Origin: Onchidella celtica
Taxonomy: Eukaryota; Mollusca; Gastropoda; Systellommatophora; Onchidiidae
Reading direction: 5' to 3'
Length of the DNA: 64,000 nucleotides
Assembly (NCBI GenBank): GCA_963931925.1
Contig: OZ007570.1
Span: 33,789,584-33,853,583 of the forward strand
Both the position numbers and the translations under genes were made by a program. Shown here piece by piece: positions 24,056 to 34,920 of the stretch (its first letter is position 1; the number at the start of each line of letters is the position of its first letter). Below the pieces are notes generated by a model. That model saw nothing but the letters and a program-made list of their open reading frames with translations. It made no database searches and was not told the DNA's origin.

Positions 24056-25241
24056 TGTCACAAATCCCAGACTGGGAGATGTAATAATTATAACAGGACA
24101 ACAATCACGAACGAACACGTATAACACTTAACAGAACAACCCATCAGACTCACACATTTATTAAACATAAAGATAAAGATAACAGTGCAATGACATACAG
24201 TAGGTTACTCTATTCAACTGCCGTCCACCGGCCTTCTTCCCCCAAGCACTCTTCCTCGGGTCCACAACCCGGTAGTTACTTTTAAAGACACTTCGGCTTC
24301 AGCCTCTCCACTCAATGTCTTAATAACACATTTAGTATTTCTTTCGCACCGCAGTCTCTCAGTAGCACCTCCCTATGGCAATAACACCTTAGCCTTCCAA
24401 TAGCACCTCAACATGGCCATAGCACGTTAATAGTTCAATTCACATTAATATCTCAGTAGCACAGTAGTATATCAATATCACAGTAGTACATCTTAAGAGC
24501 ACATTAACAATTCTATACACATCCCTGTCTGTGGCCAGACTGCCACGACTCATGCGCCCCTCCTGTCCTGCTCGACAGCTTCACTCCACTGGCCTATGGG
24601 TAGCCTTCGGCCCTATGCTGGCCTATCCCCTGTGCTCACCGCGGGTGGCGTCTCTGCCCGACCCCGGCACCTATAAGAATAACATTACATCTGTAATACA
24701 CCACACAATTACTATCCACTTCACCACTCATTACGAACCATCAAGCGTACTCACAATAGTCCACATTTCACTCACCACACATCTTACGGTAACACACCTC
24801 CATCTTGTTACACCGTACTCAGACTCGCTACGAATCCATGATCCTAACTTACATCTATCGCTCATTGCGCACATCTCTATACACCGTAATCAATGACTTT
24901 CACAGTCCTCACATATAACTTATTTACATCATGGTCCTAGGAGAATATAGTACATCAATCATCATCATTATAAATCATAGTTCAACCTACCAGTCATCGA
25001 AAACACACAACAATCTCCCGACTGCTCTGATCTCACGTCTGTCCCCTGGGACCTCTTAACTTGCAGTGATCTGACTATTCAGATTTTGCCTCTACTACGC
25101 CTCAACTTCACTCACAACATGCACGCTTTAACGTTAACTAACAGAAGTCAATATAGGTGAGCAGCCTCACTATCCCGTGAGTCAATCCCTACACTTCCAT
25201 GCCCCCGTAATCCTTGAATCCCGCCCACTCCACTCGTGACA
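24056..25241 (-). mobile_element. Solo LTR, copy 1
   Basis: This 1,186-bp block begins TGTCACAAATCCC and ends CACTCGTGACA, so it has the TG...CA ends and short inverted termini (TGTCAC/GTGACA) of a retroviral-type LTR. It is flanked by perfect 5-bp duplications, CACAC at 24,051-24,055 and 25,242-25,246. A second copy lies at 49,137-50,312 in the same orientation. On the minus strand an AATAAA (24,157-24,162) lies about 100 bases before the TG end, as expected for LTR polyadenylation, so I place the element on the minus strand. No internal gag-pol sequence adjoins it. A DNA transposon with short inverted repeats is the alternative. Confidence 0.75.
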
Positions 25242-25246
25242 CACAC

Positions 25247-27649
25247 TCTCACACAGACATATAAAAACACTATTACATTTCCTTATACATCCTCTTTAAC
25301 GGTTGTATCCCCACGCTTAAAAAACCTGTGCTGGTACATACGCACGCAGCACATAACCAAAATCTTCAAAGAATAATATGGCATGCAAGCTGCATTCTTC
25401 AAAGAATACAGGAATATTAATTAGCTGAGATGGTATAGATAAATACCACAGCACTTTACAAAACAGAATGACAAACGCGGATGAGTTTACATGATAACGT
25501 GCTCTATCAAAGGGAAAAAAACAAACCAGTAAACAAACAAAAACCGATAAACTATATCAAGTTTCGCATAAAAACCTGTACATTTTTTTAACAGATTCTA
25601 ATCATTTGTTTTTAACTAACAGTAGTTGTTTTCATAATAAACATAAGGGCTTTTTTCTCTGAGTTTACTCATATATAATATTTCAACCTTAATGGGCCTG
25701 TTGTGATATTTCCCACACATGGTCGTACTATGTCTTCAATATCAAGGCTATCTGATGGTGATAATTATTCAAAGATTGTACTAATGTTGGTTCACGGTGA
25801 GTGGACAAATAAAATAAAAGCAGCCATAGATTTTCGTTTTCCCACCCCTTCATGATTCCTTTATCTTATAGCCAAGAATAATGCTGGTGACGCATTGAGA
25901 CAATTCTGTTTTGTCTCGGCCTTAGTGTGAGATGTGAACTGTGCAGTTTAACCACAGATAGTAGAATTGATAAGATAAGACAGCTAGTGCTTTTAGCGTG
26001 CACAGATTTCGCATCGATACCTAGAGGCAAACGCGCGGAAGTCGTGAAAAGTGCCGTATTTTACAAAGCCAAGTAGAGAAAATATTGAATCTTGTTCACT
26101 GTTCAGCTATCGCTATGGGCCTTGACTGGCGTCACTTATTGTGCAATTATAACCCCAATCGCTGTGGGAAAACTCTGGCTATTTTTTATTTTTTTTTGCC
26201 GCAGTAGCACTGTCACAATTTTGCTCCACAATTTTACCATTATATCAGGCATTCTTTTCATACTATGCCCCATGGGCCCCGCCCCCAATCAGCGCGCAAA
26301 TTGTGTGCACGTTTTTTTTTAGTGGTGTGAAGAAGACAGTGTCTCATCATATCGTTTCTAGTATCTTTGGTTTAACGCGACGTGGCGCATTGAGGGAACT
26401 GAAGTTTGTATCACATGTTCGGGGGCGTCAAAACTGTGTTGAGATAGCTGGTGAAAGGAGAGATCTTGCCGTCTGGGACAAGACAGTCGCAACGCAGACT
26501 TGACTCAGTGCGCCCCCAGTGTAATGACTGAAAAAAGAGTGCTGCACTGTGGCGATGACGTGTCAGCTCCAGTTGTAACTGGGCCGCAATGACACTAAGG
26601 CAAATTTCCCAAATGGGATTTAAAAAGTGTACAAATACCATAAATATAATACAGAGTCGGTGTTTTTTATAGACCAAGCATTTGGGGGCTAAATATTTCA
26701 TGGAGTTGTCTTTTCACAGTGTCTTTTCATGACCAGAGAGCTATCCTGTCCTCAATGCTGGAAGTCTGCATTATTTGTTCTTCAAAATGTGGCAGATTTT
26801 GTAAAAACGGCGTGATATCAAGAATACAATGTTGACCACAGCACACGAAACTAAATTGTTATACGGGCGATATTTGTGTAGTCAGGAGCACAGAAAGGGT
26901 TAAATCTTCAGTGTGTCACACTCCATCTCACGTTGTTTTTCTTATGATTATGAATTATGACTATGACTACTTTATCATTGCCCTCGGTGAGATCTATACT
27001 CCCACAAAGTGACATATCTACATCTTTAATAGTTTCGAAGTTATAAGCAAAAACTTTTTTTCCCCATATCCAAGAAAAACAAAATTGACCAAAATCGTTC
27101 ATACGCCACTACGTGAGAGGGTGCTCGATGTATCATTATTCAAAGCAATTGAACACAAAAATAATCCTAAAAACAAAACAAGAAAAGTGGATGATTAGCA
27201 TTCTGGATCGATGATCCCGGCCTGATGTCCTATATCAGAGGAATGAATAATACTGACCTATTTCCATCCAACGGTATGTTTGGATCTGGACTTCTCACAC
27301 CGTTCCGCATTCTCGCTTTCAAACAACGGTTGTCCTCGGAATGGGTGGCTGAACTTAACCGTTTACTCACGGGAGGGATTCATTTTACTGGAGATAATGT
27401 TTCATGTTTGGTGGCTGTCGCATTCATGACAGGGTGTGTTTTTTGTTTGTGTATAATATGTGTGGGCTTGTTATGTGGGCGTATTGCAGTGAGATGAGAT
27501 GGTGATAATGGTAGTGGTGATGATTGCGTTGTTTGCTTGCCTGTGTGTGTGTGAATGTGTGTAAAATTGAGGTGAGGACTGGGGGGGGGGGGGGCGTGGG
27601 ATTGGCTGTATCCAGTAGGTTGTGTCTGAGAGAGGGAAGCAGTGTGTGT
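25247..27649. other. No gene seen apart from repeat fragments
   Basis: A segment at 26,055-26,118 (TTACAAAGCCAAGTAGAGAA, GTTCACTGTTCAGCTATC) recurs at 45,490-45,555 and, weaker, at 44,892-44,945, marking another dispersed repeat. The GCTGCACTGTGGCG repeat is at 26,541. Confidence 0.55.
26541..26650 (+). repeat. Dispersed repeat with GCTGCACTGTGGCG motif, copy A
   Basis: GCTGCACTGTGGCGATGACG, CCAGTTGTAACTGGG (a small palindrome), CAATGACACTAAGGCAAATT and TCCCAAATGGGATT are shared with 44,065-44,187. It looks like the 3' half of a retroposon. Confidence 0.6.
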
Positions 27650-27840
27650 GAAAGAGAGACAGACAGTGACAGGGATAGAGAAAGAGTGACGGGGCGAGAG
27701 AGAGCGAGAGAGACAGTGACAGAGAAAGAAAGAAAGAGTAACGAGGAGAGAGAGAGAGAGAAAGAGAGACAGGAGACAGACCGTCAGTCAAGAGACAGAC
27801 CAACAAGGACGGAGAGGGTAATAGAAGAACGAAGGGGGGG
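27650..27840. repeat. GA-rich tract with GACA units
   Basis: GAGA, GAAA and GACA units. It lies about 100 bp upstream of the CT tract at 27,930, so purine-rich and pyrimidine-rich stretches of opposite sense adjoin on the plus strand. Confidence 0.9.
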
Positions 27841-27929
27841 GGGAGGGGGTGTAGGAATGCATGAATATGAAATATTAATGAAGTCTGTATTAATATTGTG
27901 GATGCAGAGGTATAATGCTTTCTATAATT

Positions 27930-28470
<541 letters not shown>

Positions 28471-28699
28471 CTCTCTTCCTCCCTGCCACCCCTCACCTCC
28501 GGCACTCACTCTCGCTTTCATTGAATGCCGCCTCTAGTGCATCCTTGATTCAGTGAAAAAAAGCCTCAGCGATCCGCACTGGATGAAACATACATAAAAC
28601 AATTTTCTTTTTTTCACGCAGCTATTGGTTATTGTTATACCAGATACTGTTATCTAGAAAGATAACCTTGGTACGTTTTGCTGACTAGAACAACAACAA

Positions 28700-29190
28700 A
28701 CAAGCTTATTTGTGTCGAGTGAACAAGCAACATGAACCTTGGCTGTTATATATGGTAGGGCTCACATATAGAGAAAAAACTAGTTCTTTGTCCAGACTCT
28801 TTGACTGCTGATACCATAGTTGTTGTGTTTTGTGTTTTTAAAGTAAACTAGCGAATTTAATATGAACTTTGCTTTTGGTAGGGGTCGCATCAAGAAAATT
28901 TGGTCATTATTAGTTTCTTTGACCCTTGACACCATAGCTGTTATATTTGTTTGTTTTTTTTTTTTTTTTTGGAATAAAGCAGCCCAATAGGAACTTTGCC
29001 ATTATTAGCGTTCGCATTGAAAAAACTAGATCTTTGTCCAGACTCTTTGGCCGTTGATACCATAGCTGTTATGTTTTGTGTTTTTGGAATAAAGCAGCAA
29101 AATATGAATTTTGCCATTATTAACGTTCGCATTGACAAAACTAGATCTCTCTTATGTCTCTTTGACCGTTGATGCCACAACCGCCATACT
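28700..29190. repeat. ~120-bp tandem repeat, four diverged units
   Basis: The landmark CTTTGAC..TTGATACCATAG recurs at 28,799, 28,917, 29,044 and 29,160, at spacings of about 118, 127 and 116. Each unit also carries ACTAGATCTTTGTCCAGACT (or variants), GTTTTGTGTTTTT and TATGAACTTTGC. Units differ by substitutions and T-run length. It is non-coding. Confidence 0.8.
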
Positions 29191-29684
29191 TTCTTATCTC
29201 GTGTTTACAATCTATACATTTAGATCTAGATAATTATAGTTATTTTATTTTTTATTTTTTATTTTTTAATTTCAGGTAGCAAATAAACATTTTCTTTGAC
29301 AGACTTCCAATGCGTTGGCAATGTTTACCTGACATATTCAGAAATGAAGTAAACTCAGCACAATAAGATAAGGAACAAAATTTCAAAGAATGACAACTCC
29401 AAAACGGTTGAACACAATTTATTCATTTTTTCCACAATCTGTCTTTGATACCATAGATTACATGTGTGTAATTTGAATTCTAAACCAGGTCGCGATTTTG
29501 TTTTAGCAAGAGTTCATTACAGTTTGGTTGATTAGACATAACGGGATTGCGAGATATTGAAGTTTTATTTTAACATGTGAAAATGTAAGTTGTTCCTTGA
29601 CTTATTGTGCTGAGTTTAGTAATGAAATCATTACGACGAATAATAATAATAATAATAGTTCGTCCATCAGGTATGATGATGACC

Positions 29685-32600
29685 TTAACAACACCAGAGG
29701 AATAAAGAACAGAAATTGTTGAGAATTTCAACACATGGACAATAAAGAGAACTAAAGGACACAGAGGACAGAATGGAAAGACTGTTTTTTCTTGACTTAT
29801 GGCTTCTCATGTGACTGATAAGTCCTATTTTTGCCCTGCAGACCCTTCCGCATAAATGACAAGAGTGCTCCGTTGGTTCAGTACCACTGGGCCTTTTCTT
29901 GCGCCGTTCTCTTTTTTTGATAGCCTGCTGGACTCTGTCAGCTTCCCATGCTTTGCTGCCTCTGGTAAGGGCCGCCCTCCAATTTGCACGATCAAGCGAG
30001 AGCTTTTCCCTCTCACTCACATCAATGGCAAAGGCCTTCAGTGATTGCTTGAGAGTGTCTTTGTAACGTCTCTTTGGGGCCCCAACATTCCTCGTTCCAT
30101 TGCAGAGCTCAGAGAAGAAGATTTGCTTAGGGAGTCTGGAGTCGGGCATTCTGACAACATGTCCTGCCCAACGTAGCTGAATTTTTTTCAGGTGGCAGAA
30201 GATGCTCAATTCCTTGGCACGGTTGAGGACCTCAGTGTCTGGAATTTTATCCTGCCATTTGATCCTCAGGATCTTTCTAAGGCAGGCTAGATGAAAGTGA
30301 TTTAGCTTTCTGGCATGCGATTGGTACACTGTCCAGGTTTCAGCCCCATAGAGTAGGGTGGGAAAGACCACAGCATTGTACACTTTCAGCTTAGAGTCTG
30401 TGCGAATGCCGGCGACATCCCATACTCTCTTTCGAAGCCTGCCAAATGCAGAGCTGGCTTTGCTGATTCTTCAGAGAATTTCAGTATCAACACGAGCCGC
30501 GGAAGACAGTGTACTGCCAAGATAGGTGAAGTTCTCCGACACCTTCAGAAGACTGTCATGGACTTTGATATTTGGGGTCACAGGATACTTGTCGTCTGGA
30601 GTAGGCTGATGGAGCACTTCCGTCTTCTTTGTGCTTATTGTGAGGCCAAAGTTGTCACAGGCACTAGAGAACTTATCATCACAGTTTTGCATGCTATCCT
30701 CATCGTGTGCCAGAAGTGCACAATCATCAGCAAATAGTAGGTCACAGACTTGAGTACTTTTGGTTTTGGTTTTTGCCTGAAGTCTCCTGAGGTTGAATAG
30801 ACTGCCATCAGTTCGGTACTTGATGCTTACCCCTTGAGGAGGAGAGCTAAAGGCTTCTTGTAGCATTGCAGAGAACATGATGCTGAACAGAGTTGGGGCT
30901 AAGACACAACCCTGTTTTACCCCATTTGTGACAGCAAACCGCTCTGAAACACTGCCGTTGCTTTTGACTGCAGCTTGCATGCCATCATGAAACTGGCGCA
31001 CTATTGTGATGAATTCGGGTGGACACCCAAACTTCGCCAAGATTTTCCAGAGGCCTTCACGACACACTGTGTCAAATGCTTTTGTGAGGTCAACAAATGT
31101 GATATACAGCGCTTTATTTTGTTCCATGCATTTTTCCTGGATCTGTCTGGCAGCAAAAATCATATCCGCCGTTCCCCTCTCTTTACGAAAGCCACATTGG
31201 CTCTCGGGAAGCAAGTCATTTGACGAGAGGTGATCAAGAAGGCGATTCAGAAGCATTCTTGCCAATATTTTGCAAGCAATTGAAAGTAGAGAGATTCCCC
31301 GATGGTTGTCACAGACTTGGCTGTCCCCTTTGTTTTTGTACAGATGGATGATTGAAGCATCTTTGAAGTCCTGTGGCAGCTTCCCTGCTTTCAACATATG
31401 ATTGAACAACTCGGTCAACCTTTCAATAAGCTTTTCTCCACCGAAGGCATACACCTCAGCAGGAATTGAATCCACGCCTGGTGATTTGTTAAAGGACATC
31501 TGATTTGTGGCAGTTCGGGTCTCATTTGCTGTGAATGGCTTGGCAAGAGCTGCATTAATAGGAGTCTGAGGGAGGCGGTCAATGGACTCAGTATTTATAT
31601 TTGATGACCGATTTAGCACACCTCCGAAATGTTCTGCCCAACGCTGAATTATGGCATTCAATTCAACAATGCGTGTTGAACCATCTGACGCAAGAAGTGG
31701 CGTAGTGCCAGAGCGGGATGGTCCAAACACAGCTCGGAGGCTCTCAAAGAACTTTCTAGTGTTGTTTGTGTCGGCATATTTCTGAGTTTCTCTTACTCGC
31801 TCTTCAAGCCAGTCATTTTTCATTTTCCTCAGCTTCTTCTGGAGTACACCCTTACATGCACGCAGTGCATCAGCTTTTGCTGTGGAAGAGGGGTCACTGC
31901 AGTGAGCTTGGATGAGACTATTTTTTTCTTTGATGAGCACTTTGATTTCATTATCATTATCATTGAACCAGTCCTGGTGCTTGCGGACAGGAAAACCAAC
32001 TGTGCTGCTGGCGCAAGAGTGTACAGTCGTATTTAGGTCAGTCCAGCTCTGTTCAATGTTCTCAGGGTCAAAAGTCACGCAATCCAATTTTGAGGAGAGT
32101 TCTGATGAGAGCTCGCTCTGTTTCTCAGCTGAGCAGAGTTTTGAAACATTTAGGCGTTTAGGTGGCGCTTTCCCTTGAGGGCGTCTATTGCGCCTCAATG
32201 TTAGTCTGAGCTTGCAAACAATGAGTCTGTGGTCAGTTCCACACTCGGCACCACACATCGCCTTTGTTACAAGGACATCCTTTCTGTCAGTCTTCCTCAC
32301 AATGACATAGTCTATGAGATGCCAATGCTTTGAGCGGGGATGCATCCATGACGTTCTGTTTCTCACGGGGAGACTAAAATTTGTGTTGGTAATGAACAGG
32401 CCAAATTCAGCGCACAAAGTAAGTAAGCGCAACCCATTGTTATTGCATGAACCAACTCCATGAGGGCCCAAAACATTTGGCCACGCTGAGATTTCGGAGC
32501 CAACCCTAGCATTGAAGTCCCCCAAGAGAATCAGCTTATCAGCTGCCGGGACAGAGCATATGACAGATTCTAGATCAGAATAGAACTTGTCTTTGGCTTC

Positions 32601-33017
32601 ATCTGGGTTTGTCATGGTGGGCGCATATGCGCTAATGAGGGTGGCTGACTGGCTTTTCCCAACTGGGATCCTGAGTGTCATTAGCCTGTCATTTATTTCA
32701 ATTGGCATGGACTGCAAGTTTCTGACAAGGTCATTTTTAATTGCAAACCCAACACCATGCTGTCTCGGTTCGACTGCACCCTTGCCTTTCCAGAAGAAGG
32801 TGTATCCACCACTGAGCTCTTTGAGTTGGCCACTATCAGGGAGTCTGGTCTCACTGAGTGCCACTATGTCCAGGTTGTACCTGCTGAGCTCAATGGCAAT
32901 AAATGCAGTGCGTCTTTCCGGGTTGTTTGAGTTGTCCTGTAGTGTGCGTATATTCCAGGCTCCTAGCCTGAGTAAGCTGAATTTCTTTTTGTTTCGACCG
33001 CAAAAAGGGATCCCCAC
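29685..33017 (-). pseudogene. LINE polyprotein: endonuclease, reverse transcriptase, zinc finger; one internal stop
   Basis: The protein would nick target DNA and prime reverse transcription of its own RNA. The first block is 848 codons (33,017-30,474). Its endonuclease spans about residues 16-265, with WN at 21-22, SETRLP at 56-61, GDFN at 166-169, a LIDYV motif near 235 and TDH at 261-263. The reverse transcriptase spans about 510-845, with KSPGVDSIPAE at 512, GFRKERGTAD at 609, FVDLTKAFD at 641, NGVKQGCVLAP at 698 and the catalytic FADD at 762-765. A TGA at 30,471-30,473 then interrupts the frame. The same frame continues with recognisable family sequence and a 232-codon tail ending in a C2H2 finger (C-x2-C-x12-H-x3-H) before TAA at 29,685-29,687. 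The block has no ATG near its start; 33,015-33,017 is GTG. Apart from the TGA the frame is open over 3.3 kb, which suggests a young copy. Confidence 0.9.
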
Positions 33018-33280
33018 TGGTCGCGGTATACCAGTCAGGGTGATGTGAAGTGGGCTTTCTTTAGGGCACCTTTTCTAGCCCCTTCCTCAGTTGAGGTGAG
33101 CAGTGCTATCCTTAAATAAGGCTGCTCAGCTACTGTGGGTGCTGCCTCCCCACGCCTCCACTTCAATCGACGATGAAGCGACCATAGCCCACAGCCACCA
33201 ACGTGTAGGTCTGTGCTAACAGCTTCCAGTCTATCCAAACCTGCTGCCACCGCACTCGCCCATCGCCGTTGGAATTTTTA
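33018..33280 (-). other. LINE leader with overlapping short frame
   Basis: Upstream of the polyprotein, a minus-strand frame runs from just after TAA (33,278-33,280) to a TGA at 33,035-33,037. It encodes about 80 residues, including a stretch GEAAPTVAEQPYLRIALLTS, and has no ATG. It is in a different frame from the polyprotein. The polyprotein frame is itself open back to a TAG at 33,075-33,077. The two therefore overlap by about 40 bases and could be one frame broken by an indel, or leader sequence that is not translated. I do not recognise a domain in it. Confidence 0.45.
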
Positions 33281-33665
33281 GAGGAAAGAAGACGAGACAA
33301 AGATGAAAGAAGACGAGGTGAGTGTTAAGACTGGCGCAAAGAATTTCTTTTTAGTGAGAAAGAGCTGCGCAAACATCAGACTCACTCTCTCGCCTGGACA
33401 CAACTTATCCAAGTGGCAAGACAGGGTCAAGACGACTGGAAATGTACCCAGGTGCAGGAGGATGCCAGAGGGACAGTCATATTGCCTGACCGGCTGCCTG
33501 TAGGCTACTCCACAGCCTCGCAGTCCCAACTGACTAGGGTGAAAGACCCAAACCAAAGAACACCAATACTGGTGGATGCTCTGTGTCACGATATCCAGGC
33601 CAGAGTGACGAATAATACCGCTGCACAATACCGCTGCACCGCTGCACAAACTATGAAAGGACAAA
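33281..33665 (-). other. Probable 5' untranslated leader of the LINE
   Basis: This stretch continues the LINE in the 5' direction and is more GC-rich than the flank beyond 33,690. It contains a short direct repeat, ATACCGCTGCAC, near 33,617-33,645. A minus-strand open frame of about 128 codons crosses it but reads like untranslated sequence and starts at a non-ATG codon. The boundary is inferred from composition only. Confidence 0.4.
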
Positions 33666-34095
33666 GTCTATTCAGTCTTTAATTTAATGTCTTCCTGAGA
33701 ACAGAATGAAAGGGGGCGTATTTCGTCAACAATACAACGTAAAAAATAATTATCAAAAAAACCGAATTACACAGGTAGTTTCGTCCGACATCAAAATAAA
33801 TGGAAATCAATGTTTTCGAATTCAATCAAAACCAAACAATCTCACAAACTGAATAAACGAATATCGGGTTTACGGATCATTTGGTTTGTTGTTTTTGCAG
33901 AATTTAATCATTATCGGAACCTACGGAGCTGGCCAATCTAACAGCACGTGTGATTCGACATGGCTCTGAAATGATGATTATTTCGCTCAAGAACAAATAA
34001 TAATTATATTAACCAGCAAAAAAGAAAAAAGTTAAGGATGTTAATTGAAATGGCTTTTGTTATCAAGGCTAGATTGAAGTGTCTAGAGTTACACA

Positions 34096-34543
34096 ATTAA
34101 GCCCCGGCGCCCGATAGCCAGATTTTCATCGGCCAGCTAGATGGGTGGTGAGGTCACGACATTGAGTGATTTCGCACACATTGCCAACCGGTTGAATCTC
34201 AATGAAACTCGGAACGAGATATATTTGTTCTATACATGTCTATGCGCATAAAGTCACTTACTTTGAGAACCTATACCAAGAGCTCGGCGCTCCGCGGAGT
34301 AAAGCCCCAGTTTTAGACAAACTCTCAGACCCGGCGCGTACTAGCCGATTTTGATCTCCCGACTAGTTGGACGACCCTTAGTTTCCATGACATCTCGTGT
34401 GTCAGCCAACAAACGTTTTTCTCTCATTGAAACTCAGTTTCGTGTCTCATATATATGATTATCCCCATTGATTCGACTAGATTTCAGAAAAATAAAATGC
34501 CACGTGACTGCAACGCAACAAAGTCACATGATATGCACGCCTA
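34096..34543. repeat. TGACGTCA-family repeat, two decayed copies
   Basis: Two diverged pieces are visible. One, near 34,110, reads GATTTTCATCGGCCAGCTAG with GGTGGTGAGGTCACGACATT. The other, near 34,340, reads GCCGATTTTGATCTCCCGAC and TAGTTGGACGACC. ATTGAAACTCAGTTTCGTG (34,428) and AATGAAACTCGG (34,202) match interior sequence at 46,033 and 19,861. A SINE follows directly. Confidence 0.5.
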
Positions 34544-34920
34544 GGGGACACGTTGGTCTAGAGACAAGGACCTCGCTTCACGTGCCGAAGGTACAGAGTT
34601 CGATCCCCGGTTGGCTCAGGCATGTTAGAATTTTGGGGGAATTCTTGTCCCTATGGTAGGTATGACCGAGCACCTAGTCTTCTCTTATAAGGACGCAATA
34701 TTAGGAGGGCCCGTGTGCAGGTTGCACACGCTAAGGATACCTAGGCAGTTGGAAGTCGAGAAGAGCAGGCCTAACAAAGCCGCTGCCCGGGGAATTTTTT
34801 TTTTTAAATCCCTACCACAAAAACACACAAAAAAAACATTACCAAGAAAAAAGAATAGCAAGAAAAGTGAGGTGTAAATGCCAAGAGCAGCGAAACCTTC
34901 TAAAATAAAGAGTTAAAACC
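34544..34920 (+). mobile_element. tRNA-derived SINE, full-length copy
   Basis: Same family and orientation as the copy at 52,883. Box A is TGGTCTAGAGA (34,554) and box B is AGTTCGATCCC (near 34,598). The body motifs (ACCTAGTCTTCTC, GGGCCCGTGTGCA, CCGCTGCCCGG) and the tail GTGAGGTGTAAATGCCAAGA are present, ending in AAAATAAAGAGTTAAAACC. It lies immediately after a repeat of the TGACGTCA family, which suggests insertion next to or into that older repeat. Confidence 0.82.

Larger units (their letters stand above)
29637..33665 (-). mobile_element. Near-complete non-LTR (LINE) retrotransposon, AP-endonuclease type
   Basis: The element reads on the minus strand, from roughly 33,665 (5') to the TAA/TTA microsatellite at 29,637-29,656 (3'). 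Ending in a short microsatellite rather than poly(A) is typical of CR1/RTE/L2-like LINEs. The body holds one long frame (endonuclease, reverse transcriptase, C-terminal zinc finger), preceded by about 650 bases of leader with short minus-strand frames. I see no separate gag-like ORF1. The 3' end and coding part are firm. The 5' boundary is a guess from where LINE-like sequence gives way to AT-rich DNA near 33,665-33,690, and I could not find target-site duplications. Clade assignment is open: the domain order excludes site-specific R2-type elements but does not separate RTE-like from CR1/Jockey-like. Confidence 0.88.

Noticed and set aside
24531-24896. 121-codon plus-strand frame
   Set aside because: It lies wholly inside solo LTR copy 1, on the strand opposite to the probable transcript, and is not conserved as one frame in copy 2.
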